From Breviolum minutum Mf 1.05b.01 (taxonomy: Eukaryota; Sar; Dinophyceae; Suessiales; Symbiodiniaceae), in NCBI GenBank assembly GCA_000507305.1, contig DF239109.1:186001-250000 (forward strand): a stretch of 64,000 nucleotides of DNA, in the 5' to 3' direction. The notes under the pieces are model-generated. The model saw only the letters and a list, made by a program, of their open reading frames with translations, ran no database searches and was not told the origin of the DNA. A program made the position numbers and the translations under genes. Of the stretch, positions 54,257 to 63,850 are shown one piece after another. Positions within the stretch are counted from its first letter, which is position 1, and every line of letters starts with the position of its first letter.

Positions 54257-54875
54257 GTTGGGGGATCATTTTGATTTATCTGAATTCTTTTGGTTCATGC
54301 TGAGTAGGAAAAGTCAGACATCTGATCTTCGCTGTGTTTCATGGTCAAGGGAACGAAACAAGCAAAGCTTGGAACCTGAAAATGAATACCTTTTACAGAA
54401 GAGTCTTTTTGGACATCATCTTTTTCAGGTTCCATATTAAGCGTATGGGATGTATGGTCCGTTCCTTTTCTTTGGGGTCAAGGTCCTTTAGTTATGCAGA
54501 TTTCCCCAGATCATCCCGCAATTTGGACGAGAAAACATCATGGATCTGGGACAAACCCCATGTGCCTGAAACTCTGCTGAAAGTTTGTTGATTTTGACAT
54601 GACCAACATGATCCAAAGCCTTAAGTGTGAAAGTGGAAATTGTACCATTCAGTGTATCATTACCCCTCCCTGGCATAAAGGTAGTCTCCTTTCAAATACG
54701 ACAATTTGGGATATCCGTTCAAGATTTTTGCCGGCTGCCATTTGACCTGGAATTTTGCTGCCAGGTGACACAGCTACTTGATGAAAAAGAGGATCCTCCC
54801 TCACGAAAGCTTTTGGAAATTGCAGGACGAGAAGCGGCTAAAATGACCATCAGAATCCGCTCATCTTGCGCCTAA
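54257..54875 (+). CDS. three exons, 3' end at 54875
   Basis: Exon 54257-54428: LGDHFDLSEFFWFMLSRKSQ, RNKQSLEPENEYLLQKSLFG, up to CAG|GTTCCA. Exon 54500-54582 after TTATGCAG: FPRSSRNLDEKTSWIWDKPH, VPETLLK|GTTTGT (phase 1; a phase-0 frame is also open). Exon 54765-54875 after TTTTGCTGCCAG: VTQLLDEKEDPPSRKLLEIA, GREAAKMTIRIRSSCA and TAA. The first junction does not agree in the preferred frames, so an exon may be missing. The last exon is the firmest. Confidence 0.45.
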
Positions 54876-55111
54876 CATTTGACATAAGACCAAGCCAAAT
54901 TCAGCTTCAGTGTGGTGGTTTATCATTGTTTGATGGCTACAGAAACATTTTTTTGGCATCTCGTTGTGGGTATAAATCATTCAGTAGAATAAGGGTTTTG
55001 AACATTGCTTTGTATGGAAGCGTCGAAATCGATGGTAGGGGCTACTTTTCCATCAGGTGTTGCGGTAACTCGCCAGAATCAGGTGCCTTCTATACCCACA
55101 GACTGGGCTGA
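54866..55111 (+). CDS. open frame overlapping the previous stop
   Basis: 81-codon frame (SEQ tags LFDGYRNIFLASRCGYKSF; YGSVEIDGRGYFSIRCCGNS). After TTTTCCATCAG a second frame VAVTRQNQVPSIPTDWAEKV ends in a stop at 55132. One of them may be an exon of the next transcript. Confidence 0.3.
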   Translation: MRLTFDIRPSQIQLQCGGLSLFDGYRNIFLASRCGYKSFSRIRVLNIALYGSVEIDGRGYFSIRCCGNSPESGAFYTHRLG

Positions 55112-55255
55112 AAAAGTAGCTGTGTTTTAAACGATGCGTTCAACTCTTCAAAACCTCTGGAAATATAACATAGACCTTTTACTAAGAGTTTGGAGAAGGA
55201 ATGATTCCATTGAATCATTTGACCATAAATTTTGCAGGACTAAAAGGGGTGTTCC

Positions 55256-55415
55256 ATGTCAACAATGGATATCCCAACAAAAAAGCCATCACCGGTCCAA
55301 CGCAAGGAGAACGACAGCGGGCGGAGTGTGCCTGCGCGGCTGAGGATTTGGGTCCAACGCTGCAACTTTGAAGCGCTGCCAGCCATCGGCTCGGAAGATG
55401 GCCGTTTTTTCCCAG
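55256..55415 (+). CDS. first exon of a gene, unknown protein
   Basis: ATG 18 bases after AATTTTGCAG (possible trans-splice acceptor). MSTMDIPTKKPSPVQRKEND, SGRSVPARLRIWVQRCNFEA, LPAIGSEDGRFFP, ending CCCAG|GTAATT in phase 1. Basic, Pro-containing N-terminus. A phase-compatible continuation (DFKPHIKYLKQFFVDRFRSG) follows CTCACAG near 55897. Confidence 0.5.
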
Positions 55416-56401
55416 GTAATTTGTATTAACAGTATGAGTGAGCAATGACCAAAATTCCTGATTTTTCCATCTATTTCTTGTTAAGTGATCCTCAACTGAT
55501 CCCAAAGCCCGTGGGTCACTGTGAAAGAACATGGCTGTGTTGCCACAGGTAAGGGTCATACACCCATTAGTTCCAGTGCATGTAACCATTTTTTCCGGGA
55601 GGGATGTCACTTCAAAATCACCTGAATTGAATGGTGGATATTCCGGTTTTCACTATCTATTTCAGAGCGTCCTTTTTCTTTGAAATTGCCATCTAGCTGA
55701 GCAAGATATAGCGATCTCCCACAACCTCGCCACAAAATATTATAGTTTGCACAGATATGGTAAAAGATATCGCGAAGATGGGGTTCATCGTTGTTTGGAA
55801 CCCAAGCTGGTACATCGTTTTTCAATGTTTCTTCAGGTTGTTTCAAGTGTTCGACCATAAACAGAGATCCTGAAGAGTGCAGAAGTACTCACAGACTTCA
55901 AGCCCCATATCAAGTATTTGAAGCAGTTTTTCGTTGATAGATTCAGAAGTGGTGCTTTAAGCAGGACATGAACCCCATTTCCGTAAGGTCTGTGAAATCT
56001 TGGGAATGAATGGAAGTATGAAGAGACTTTTATCCTCAGCCGCAGCACCACGGTTTATGGTGGTTTACTAAAGGTCTATGCCAAACTGCCCCTCGTTTTG
56101 ATTGGGTAAAGTACCATTCACCCAGAACACCCAATTTACACAGTGAGGATGAACAAAACTCCTCTTTCTAGACGCCAGACAAAGTCTTTTTTGATTGGAA
56201 TTTGAATGTGGACAGATTTGAAGTTTTCAAGTTTGGATTCCGTGTTAAGCAGAGCTGACGCTCTGTTCGTTCATTTCTGATACTGTTGGAAACCCATATC
56301 CATTTTGATGTTCGGATGGTTGGAAGTAGCAAAGTGGGCAAAGCCTCCTGCAAGACTCAGTTCCTTTCCACTCTGGCTTCCACTGTCATGATTTATCTCA
56401 G
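55416..56401. other. no firm exon apart from the 55897 candidate
   Basis: Probably the first intron of the 55256 gene. Minus ORFs here are unsupported. Confidence 0.35.
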
Positions 56402-56465
56402 GGACAACACTCTCTTTCCATTTCACTTCTGGGAGAAGCCGCCAATTGTGTCCATCATTGGCGTG
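56402..56465 (+). CDS. well-bounded short exon
   Basis: GATTTATCTCAG to GTG|GTAACA: DNTLFPFHFWEKPPIVSIIG V. Phase 2 in, 0 out. 14 of 21 third positions G/C. Unrecognised. Confidence 0.5.
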
Positions 56466-57178
56466 GTAACATCCGAGCAGCGTTTTAAGGTTCCAGTACA
56501 TAGTCATCAGTTGTGGCCCTTTGACCCATAGATGTTGCCATTGGGATCAAGTTTTTAGGACACAATCCAATATCCCAAACCCTTCGGGGGGGGTTGAGAA
56601 GAAGCATCCTTTAAACATCGCGCTAGCATCCCCATGCAGATGAAGTCCAAACAGTTTAAGCATTTAACGCTTGTTATACATTTTCTACCAAAAACTGGCT
56701 GATTTACTTTAACAACAGAAATATTATTGAATCCGGGAGTCAGTTGGATATTTGGGATCACTGTGTGAGACCTACTTCAATATTTGTTGTTAACATTTAT
56801 GAATTTACGTTGGTGCCCCACAGCTCTTGCCGATGCCGTGATACATGGATGCTATAAAACATGCAAGCAATTGAGCTTGGTAGTCGATCCTTTTACAGGG
56901 GTGAAAATTCTGCTTTGGGTGGTTGGGAGGATTTCAGCCATCAAGAGCGTGACGTGTATAAGTCATAGCTGTTTTAATAAAATGAAGATTCCTGGAAGTA
57001 TATATGATGCAAATGTCTACTTCTCAGAAATGTCCGTGATATGGGGACAAGCCAAATTTCCTGAAACAGACATAATCTTACTGTACTGATGAAAGGATTA
57101 AAAGCGTTTGGGTCAAACATTTTTGACACTGCAAGGGGTCAACGGGCGGACCGCCTTCAGTGACTCGATCACTGCAAG

Positions 57179-57473
57179 AAAATACTTGAAAGGAGGAACC
57201 GCAACCAGCTCCTGTTCAGCCATTGCTGGCCTGAATTCGAACTGGGTACTGATGTAGTCAAGTTTGCAGCAAAAGTCCATAGAAAAACGTGTTTTTCAGG
57301 ATTTTTTGGCTGAGTGAGGTGTGGAAATCTTGCTTGGTGCTGCAGCAAGAAATCAAGTCCTACACCCAGCCGAATGTTGCTTTCTCCAAGGACCATGGCA
57401 AGTTTCGTCGCTGTGAGCGGTAAAAGCGAACAGCTCAAGCCCAGACGGAGTGGAAAGTTCATGCCTTTGCACC
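57179..57473 (+). CDS. two exons, unknown protein
   Basis: Exon 57179-57253 after GATCACTGCAAG: KILERRNRNQLLFSHCWPEF then ELGTD|GTAGTC (open further to 57312). Exon from 57346 after TTGGTGCTGCAG: phase 0 gives QEIKSYTQPNVAFSKDHGKF up to CG|GTAAAA (57419). Phase 2 gives SPTPSRMLLSPRTMASFVAV, EQLKPRRSGKFMPLH up to the stronger donor C|GTAAGA (57473). Confidence 0.45.
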
Positions 57474-57515
57474 GTAAGAAAGCAAGGTTTTTTTTCCAAG
57501 GATTGAATCCTCCAG

Positions 57516-57767
57516 CTCTTGAAAAAAATCAAGGAGAAATTCCTGAAAATGAGAGAACAGGTTTTTGGAATGCAGCTCTTGGGGGTACCAGATCTTCAAA
57601 GGAACAATTTCAATTCTATCTCACATGAGCACGTATGCTGTCCTTATTTGGAGAGTTCTGTATGACCCACTTTTGCTTCGTGACGCACATGTTGCATTTT
57701 GGGTGTTTCCTTTTGACATTCTTTTCGATACCCTGAAACCATCTGCGTTCATCCTTAGTGGAAATAT
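57516..57767 (+). CDS. two exons with hydrophobic C-terminal part
   Basis: Exon 57516-57560 after AATCCTCCAG: LLKKIKEKFLKMREQ, a basic helix. Exon 57592-57767 after GGGGTACCAG: SILSHMSTYAVLIWRVLYDP, VAFWVFPFDILFDTLKPSAF, up to AT|GTGAGT. The two join in phase 0 across a 31-nt GT-AG intron; otherwise the first frame reads on to 57663 (FGMQLLGVPDLQRNNFNSIS). The second exon is probably a membrane-associated segment. Confidence 0.45.
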
Positions 57768-57994
57768 GTGAGTATTCAGTACGCCCATTTGTCGGTGGAG
57801 AGTACCACCATTCTAAAGCCTAGGATTGTAGTCCTCACCATTTTCACCATCACCAATGCAACATGGCATTTTTTCTAGTCTCCTCTTGTGCCTAAAAGAT
57901 CCAAAAAGGAAGTGTTTCTACCCATCTACTTTTTGACTTAAGTTCTCCTTTCAGCTCTCATAGTCATCCAACATGGCTTCAAAGGCATTTGCAG

Positions 57995-58045
57995 CAGAAA
58001 CCAGTCAGCGACGCATTGGACGGAATCTCCCAATGGACCGACTTG
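57995..58045 (+). CDS. candidate short exon
   Basis: AAGGCATTTGCAG then QKPVSDALDGISQWTDL|GTCTAG; 13 of 17 third positions G/C. A competing frame starts at ATG 57974 (FAAETSQRRIGRNLPMDRLG) and stops at 58082. Confidence 0.35.
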
Positions 58046-58910
58046 GTCTAGAGAAGAGGCTCCAAGACAGACCCAATGATTAGAGTGATTAAAGGCATCA
58101 CTGCATCAGATTTTCTTTGGAAACAAGGTTTACTTATGTAGCCGGGGAAGGTTATCTTTCAAAAGAAGCCTAGCCCGTATATTGGGGAGTGATAAACTGA
58201 GCTACCATATGCTACCATTGGATTCTTGAGCCCATCTTGGATAAGAATCTCATTTAATGACTTGGTGTCAGGAAACCTTACCTATGTTGTTGCGTTTTTT
58301 TGAAGTCCATAAGCTTGACACGACGAAATGATGAAGCAAGCGACATATTGCGACCTAACGGCCCCCACCTCAAGAAGTAAAAGATGGTTCATTGCTAGTT
58401 CCAAGATGATCTGACTTGCAGCTGAAAAAACGATACCTCGCTCAGATCGAACATGATCATTGTACCCGAAGTGTATGCACAGAAATGTAGATTCATTTTT
58501 ATGTGTATGCGAATTTTTCCCTTTACGCACCAAGGTAGACCTGGATAGATTCGAGTTCATATCAACTGTATTTTATTTCGCATCCGAATAGATTTGCATG
58601 GATGGAAAATTAGAGAGGAATGATTCACAATCCTCAAGGATCAACCAGTAGTGAAATGACATAAGACCTGTTTTTTGTTGTTACCACTTACCTGAAGGCA
58701 CTTGATCTAGTCCATCTCTTCAAGTTTGTTGGGATTGCTAATTGAATTAAATGCACTTGCTTCCCTTCCAGAAATAAGTAGGTAAAGGGCTATGATTCAA
58801 AACCATTCTCAGAAATCCGAAAAAAAATCGCTACTTTGGCCACTTTCTCTTTGGGAGTAGTATGAATCCGACGTCCGCAGTATGTCTTTGGCCGTTCCTG
58901 GTGGTTTCAG
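58046..58910. other. no supported gene
   Basis: AT-leaning spacer. A 92-codon minus ORF at 58282-58560 has no splice support. Confidence 0.35.
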
Positions 58911-58976
58911 CAAAGATGATTCTCGCAAAGAGAGTCATGTCGCAAAGTCCGCTTGCAACGAGAAAAGGCTACAGAG
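58911..58976 (+). CDS. candidate short exon, two frames
   Basis: GTGGTTTCAG to CAGAG|GTATTG. Frames DDSRKESHVAKSACNEKRLQ and KMILAKRVMSQSPLATRKGY are both open. Confidence 0.4.
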
Positions 58977-59525
58977 GTATTGACTAACACTATGGTAGAT
59001 GGGTTTCTACAACGGAATTACACTACTCAGTAGTAACAATTTTTTGATCTTTTGAGCACTGTACACATGATGTTGGATTCCGCTTTAAAAAAAAGTTGAT
59101 TGGGACTCAACGCTTTTTTCCCCTGAGTGAGAAGCCTTCGTTCTGCAAACGCCCAAACAAAAAGGCAAAATGGTTCTATAGAATCTATGGGGAAGTCATC
59201 ATGATATGATATATGTATGACGTAGTATGATGTATGTATGGTATGGTACATGAATAGTAATGTCATGATGTGTGACCACGTGTCCCCAAGGGGTTTGTGT
59301 TGTTCACTTATGAGTCGGGGCTGGATCTGCGTCATCTTTTTATTGACGGTGGAGGCTAATCCCTTTCAGCCTCAGGGATACTACTTTAGTACAGGAATAT
59401 TGAAGTCTCAAAATGAGGAAGCATTTCCGCACTTTCATGTGAAATGAACTCATAAACCTACCTTTTCCCAAATCTTTCCAGTGATTCTTAGGCCATGTCT
59501 GCCATGCTTTTGGTTAACAGTTCAG
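58977..59525. other. no exon seen
   Basis: Includes an imperfect ATG/TATG-rich patch near 59198-59262. Confidence 0.35.
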
Positions 59526-59593
59526 CCAGGTGCTTCAAGTTGCTGAGGCTCTGAACTGGGATGACTGGAGCTGGAAGGGACAATTCTCCCAAG
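59526..59593 (+). CDS. well-bounded exon
   Basis: GGTTAACAGTTCAG to CAAG|GTAAAC. Phase 2 in, 1 out: QVLQVAEALNWDDWSWKGQF SQ. Trp-rich with G/C third positions. Unrecognised. Confidence 0.5.
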
Positions 59594-59995
59594 GTAAACG
59601 GCTTTCAAGTCGCAAATGATACCTGGAAAAAAAGGTGCTCAGATAGAATGATAGATGTGACACACAAAAATATGTAACTCCAAAAATCCTACCATTTTGG
59701 ATTCCAACTGGTTTCAGGGGCCTTCTTGGTTTTTGCGAAAAATCACAAATGTGGCAATTCAAAGATAGCCAATGTTTTGCACCACGATCTACACCCCCGA
59801 AACTGCACAAACTTTTAAAACTGAGACTCATCTACAACGCATCCAATTTTGGTGTTTGCAACCAGGATTCTTTCAAGAAGGATAAGAATCCCACCTGAGT
59901 AGGATCCTTCCACATCTCATGGCCAGATTCAACCAGAAGGTATGCAACACTTCACCCAACGCACGCAGGGTGTGTTTGTTTGTTTTTTTTGGCAG

Positions 59996-60300
59996 CCCCT
60001 TGTGGCTCGTTGTTTGACAAAACCGGCCGAAAAAAACGGCCAAAATCGGCAAGTGTTCCCTTCCAACTCCTGACCTTTTCAATGCGTTTCGATTTGTGGC
60101 TGCTGATTAGCTGCCGCTTGGCTATCGGGAAGGCAGTTGAGTTAGATCGTAGAAAAAACTGATTGTGGTTGAATCCAGATAAAAGCCGGGTGAATTCTGG
60201 CCTTCGACCCTCTTTGAAGGCCGAAGTTTTCTTCTTCGGGAGTTTCGGACAGATCACAACTCCGGGTCTTTTTTCGAGCTTTGGGAGGAGGTCATCCTAA
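59996..60300 (+). CDS. two 3' exons, basic then Phe/Ser-rich
   Basis: Exon 59996-60148 after TTTTTTTTGGCAG (phase 1): LFDKTGRKKRPKSASVPFQL, FSMRFDLWLLISCRLAIGKA, VELD. Exon 60179-60300 after TTGAATCCAG: SRVNSGLRPSLKAEVFFFGS, ITTPGLFSSFGRRSS and TAA. They join in phase 1 across a 30-nt GT-AG intron; without splicing the first frame stops at 60160. The 101-codon minus ORF 59952-60257 is an alternative I judge less likely. Confidence 0.45.
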
Positions 60301-60360
60301 AAGCATTTCTTGTTTGTTGGGGGAAAATCATATTGCCAGGTTTCCAACATTTTTTGTTGA

Positions 60361-60594
60361 ATGTCAAGTACCAAATCCTCAAAGATAGGGTACCACCTAT
60401 ATGTCAAAGGGAAGAAGGGAATTCCAGATTTTGAAGCCAAGAGGCAAGGTTTGTCAGTTGTGTTTATCCTAGAGTTGCAGGATGTCATACCCAGACCGAC
60501 CAAAGCTCAGGTACTGCCGCATCTCGTATCTTGGCTGCGACTTTTGGGGTGGGTTTTCGAGCAAAAAACGTATGTTTTTAGTATAGCCAGGTAG
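60361..60594 (+). CDS. 77-codon ORF, possible first exon
   Basis: ATG 60361: SSTKSSKIGYHLYVKGKKGI, LSVVFILELQDVIPRPTKAQ up to CAG|GTACTG (60510), open to 60594. Third positions are mixed. AG|GATGTC at 60479 could also start a 30-nt exon. Confidence 0.4.
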   Translation: MSSTKSSKIGYHLYVKGKKGIPDFEAKRQGLSVVFILELQDVIPRPTKAQVLPHLVSWLRLLGWVFEQKTYVFSIAR

Positions 60595-60618
60595 CTCCAA
60601 AGTTTGACGAAGCATACA

Positions 60619-60972
60619 GTTGGCCAGGATGCAATTCCGTTAAGAAACTCAACTGACAATCTGCAAAGTGCCTGGTCGGATGTTGCACTAAAGAGTGGCC
60701 CAAGAGTGTTACCAAGATGTTTTGGATCATTTATCTCTACATTTGCATATTCAGGAATTCAAAATCCTGATGATTTAAGGGTGGCTTCCATCATTTCCAC
60801 CGAAATTCCATGGTGTTTTTTTTCCAAAGATCCCTGGAAGCATGGACATCACTTCCTGAGGATATTCCCTGTCCGAGATCCAGGGCCTGTTCTCCAGAAA
60901 ACAGCAACGAGTTGTCCTAGCAGATGTGTCTCGGCGCAACAAAACGGGCTGCGTTTTTGGTTGGTCAATTGA
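60619..60972 (+). CDS. long terminal exon, unknown protein
   Basis: Open for about 117 codons after GAAGCATACAG: IPLRNSTDNLQSAWSDVALK, PRCFGSFISTFAYSGIQNPD, ASIISTEIPWCFFSKDPWKH, FLRIFPVRDPGPVLQKTATS, stop 60970. The longest spliceless frame with mixed composition in the right half. About 120 nt later a new gene starts, so this is probably a gene end. Confidence 0.55.
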   Translation, partial: VGQDAIPLRNSTDNLQSAWSDVALKSGPRVLPRCFGSFISTFAYSGIQNPDDLRVASIISTEIPWCFFSKDPWKHGHHFLRIFPVRDPGPVLQKTATSCPSRCVSAQQNGLRFWLVN

Positions 60973-61083
60973 AATCTTAAGAAGACGACCCTTCGGTCAA
61001 CTCAAGTGAGTTTTCCTTAGCATGTTGCTTTATCACGATCCAGGGTCCAGCTTCATTTTGTTGTGAAGTCCAAATGATCTTAG

Positions 61084-61095
61084 ACGCAACGATCC
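61084..61095 (+). promoter_or_regulatory. putative trans-splice acceptor and 5' leader
   Basis: AAATGATCTTAG at 61072-61083 is a plausible 3' splice site, 12 bases before the ATG at 61096. Dinoflagellate mRNAs receive a spliced leader at such sites. The use here is inferred. Confidence 0.35.
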
Positions 61096-62145
61096 ATGGA
61101 AGAAGTTTCCTCCAAACTGGAAATGCCCAAGGCCAACAATCGCTCGGTGACCACCAGCCTGGATCAGTCCACGCAGAAGAAGAAAAAGAAGGATACGAAC
61201 CTGAGTGAAGGTGTTTGGGGGATGTTTACAGTATTTGTTTATTGAGCTTGACAAATTTCATTTATCCTCAAGTAACAAATCCTAGTGGTGATGATTGCAT
61301 CCTTGGAGAAATCTTCACGTCTCACGATTTGAAGTCCTCTAAGTTTGTCAATTCACCAAACCCAAAACAGCACCAGTTTCGCCAACAAATCAAACAAAAT
61401 CCAGGAGAAGCATTCATGTCAAGACGTTGTTGCTGGATCTTCAGCTCGTAGCGGGTTCCCTGGCAAAGGGATCGCATGGATTGGTTCACTTTATTTCTGA
61501 TAGGCAAGTGAAATTATTGTGATTTAGAAATCCCTCACCCAAAAATAGTGTTGTTACAAAGTTCCGAAAGTGCTGGAAATTCACCAAGGGTGTGTTCAAA
61601 TCCTGAACTTTGAAGATTCAAAAAGGCTTTTTTGTTTGATGCAGATTCTTTAAACATCAGTTTGCCCATCCAGAAAAGCTGCAGGTCCTGTATGGATTGG
61701 GTAGGCACTTTTCAGATGTCAATAAATGAGCAATAACGATTTCATCCCATCCAGGGTTGCCGGGCATGCCCGATGAGATTCAGCACGTTTACGCTCCCAT
61801 GTTAGAAGGGGATTGCCAGTTGGAGTGAGTAGACTCATCGTTAAAGAGCCATGGAGGGATCAGACAAGATATTTTATGCTCACATGTTAGAAGGGTTTGC
61901 TTCAAGTTCATTTGTGTGTTTGTTTTCCCCTGATGCCCAGGACACATTTCTGGGGTGGAGATTGCAAGTGTCCCATCGAACATGTTGTAGTGCCTTGGCT
62001 GAAAGAGGATGCAAAAATCCTTTGTGGAAGGTCCATTTCATTCAAAATGGCCCAAGAATGTGTTGATGAAATCAGCTGCAAAGTTGGTTGCTCCAACATG
62101 AAACCAACATGGAACCTGACAATAATGGATTCCCCCAAAAAATGA
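61096..62145 (+). CDS. complete five-exon gene, 206 aa, unknown protein
   Basis: Exons 61096-61210, 61273-61447, 61645-61700, 61755-61824 and 61941-62145; introns 62, 197, 54 and 116 nt; all four junctions agree in phase. Start MEEVSSKLEMPKANNRSVTT, then a Lys run (QKKKKKDTNLSE); LGEIFTSHDLKSSKFVNSPN; FKHQFAHPEKLQVLYGLG; LPGMPDEIQHVYAPMLEGDC; GGDCKCPIEHVVVPWLKEDA, MAQECVDEISCKVGCSNMKP, ending MDSPKK and TGA. Polar N-terminus, Cys-rich C-terminal half (DCKCP, QEC, SCKVGC). No signal peptide or membrane helix. If the weak donor TC|GTAGCG at 61448 is not used, the protein ends at 97 residues. No known family. Confidence 0.6.
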
Positions 62146-62243
62146 ATCCTCTTCCAGGGCCTGCCATGAAGCCATCCCAAACAAGAAAATGGCATCTCAC
62201 AGAGACACTCATAGCCTAGGCTGGCAGATCGTGGGACTGTGCA

Positions 62244-62475
62244 GATGCCTTGGGGAAACGGAAGTTCAGCAGCAAGAGCCTTGGTGAAAAGTTGCAGCTG
62301 TTTTCAGGGGAGATTTGCTTGTGGAGAAGGCCACATTTTTTTTGGTGGAAATGGCTCCTCAGCTCCTCATACATCCATTTTTGCATCTTTAGATTTGGAA
62401 GATTTCACGGACCTCAGATACCAGGGACCCCGGGACCCCCAAGCAAAGAGGTCTTACTTATTGCAAGACAAGTGA
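62244..62475 (+). CDS. candidate exon or small gene
   Basis: GGACTGTGCAG acceptor at 62243. Phase 1 has very strong bias over its first 28 codons (KRKFSSKSLGEKLQLFSGEI) and is open to GAG|GTCTTA (62449). Phase 0 starts with ATG and runs 77 codons (FACGEGHIFFGGNGSSAPHT, DLRYQGPRDPQAKRSYLLQD) to TGA. Confidence 0.4.
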
Positions 62476-62820
62476 TCAGCCTGTAGATTAAGAGTAGTTC
62501 TGATTGATCCCAAGTAAATCTGAAGTATCTCCAGTTGGAAATGGGAAGAAGTATGACCTACCTTTCACTGAGTGGGTTAAATTGATTTGAGGGTTCGAAA
62601 TCAAGCTAGGTCTTTAAAGGAATTTATGCCATTTCCATGGAATCTTCAATCGTGACTTTAGGTCAACAGCCTGTTATGTTCGTGGGGTCCCCCCAATTTT
62701 TTGTGTGGTAAACTAACGTGGCTAGCTGGAAAATACACCATTTACAGATATCTTGGTTACAAAGGGTTCATTTCCATCTAGCTATTTGTGTTTACCAAAC
62801 ATTACTCCTATCCCCCCAGT
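62476..62820. other. no firm exon
   Basis: A frame is open from 62718 but lacks a clear left boundary. Confidence 0.35.
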
Positions 62821-62949
62821 TGGAGTTCTGGGATTTGACCTCAGTCAAACCCCTAAAACAAGCATTGTCCACCTTGGACCTAGGATTGGTCCTTCCAACT
62901 GCTATTGTACCGTGGCAGCACGTTAAAAAGAAAACACAACCACAGCCAT
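62821..62949 (+). CDS. candidate exon, possibly terminal
   Basis: CTATCCCCCCAG then LEFWDLTSVKPLKQALSTLD, LGLVLPTAIVPWQH, with donor CAC|GTTAAA (62923) or continuation to TGA (VKKKTQPQP). 20 of 34 third positions G/C. Confidence 0.5.
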
Positions 62950-63582
62950 GAGAAAAGTAAAATGAATTTCTTGCTGATTAAAAAAGCTGTGGGGATGACG
63001 GGATGACCTTCAAAACCGCATGGATCTTTTGAGTTGAGCACATTCCAGGTTTCAAAGTCTGATCAGGTTTGTCTTTAATGAGCCAGACTTGAAAGATGCA
63101 AGGGAGACCTGAATGTTTGAAATATTCAGGTATTTTTAGTGTGGCAATGATGGAATATCTAGAATCTAGAATGTGCATTCATTAATTCGCATTGAAAATA
63201 TATCTTAGTGATTGAAGTCCCAGTAGTTCGGAAGATGCCAAACGACTGCAATCCTGTACGGAGCAAAATGTAATGCTGGATGGTAAGACATTGTTTGCGG
63301 AATTGCCAAGTGGTGAAATTTAAATTGCTGAAGAGACTAATGGCTAGGGACTATGAGTAATACCAACTTGGAACTTATTTGTACTTTTGTTCCCCAATTA
63401 TTTCCAAGTCATACCAAAGCAATGATAGGTACGGTATCATGCAAATAAAAGGACTTGGGTAGCTTTGTAACATCCCCCTCCGTATTTCATCAAAGTGAAT
63501 ATGTTCAAATCATCCAAAAAGACGATGGATTTCTACCGACTCAATCCGCAATGTAACAATCCAAGAATGATTTTGCATCAAG
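62950..63582. other. no supported gene
   Basis: AT-leaning spacer with no exon or repeat recognised. Confidence 0.4.
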
Positions 63583-63850
63583 TGTCAACTGCAACATTCT
63601 CATACGGAAATTGCCAAGGGGCCTCAGCAGCCTCACAACTGGTGTGGAGTTGTACCTAATCGCAAACTCAGGCGCACCCACGAGCGAATGCGAGAGCATG
63701 GTACGAGGACCGATCATGGGGCTGTAGTATTGCAGAGGGAAAGCCCTGTGAAGTCCTGTTGGTGAGATGCAGTGATTTCGCTGGTGATGCAGTTGGACGA
63801 AAGTGGTGGAAGACATCTGGTTGGACTGTTTCCATGGACGTTTTCTGTAA
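63583..63850 (+). CDS. two exons near the window end, basic protein
   Basis: Exon 63583-63761 after TTGCATCAAG, 59 codons: CQLQHSHTEIAKGPQQPHNW, VPNRKLRRTHERMREHGTRT, VVLQRESPVKSC, donor TG|GTGAGA. Exon 63793-63850 after GGTGATGCAG: WTKVVEDIWLDCFHGRFL and TAA. They join in phase 2 across a 31-nt intron. Another frame of the second exon runs to 63959 (DVFCNFVLREEIDLDKSNPK). The 133-codon minus ORF 63541-63942 also looks protein-like and is the main rival. Confidence 0.45.

Noticed and set aside
59952..60257. 101-codon minus ORF, Lys/Phe-rich
   Set aside because: Overlaps plus exons with stronger third-position bias and clear acceptors; retained only as an alternative.
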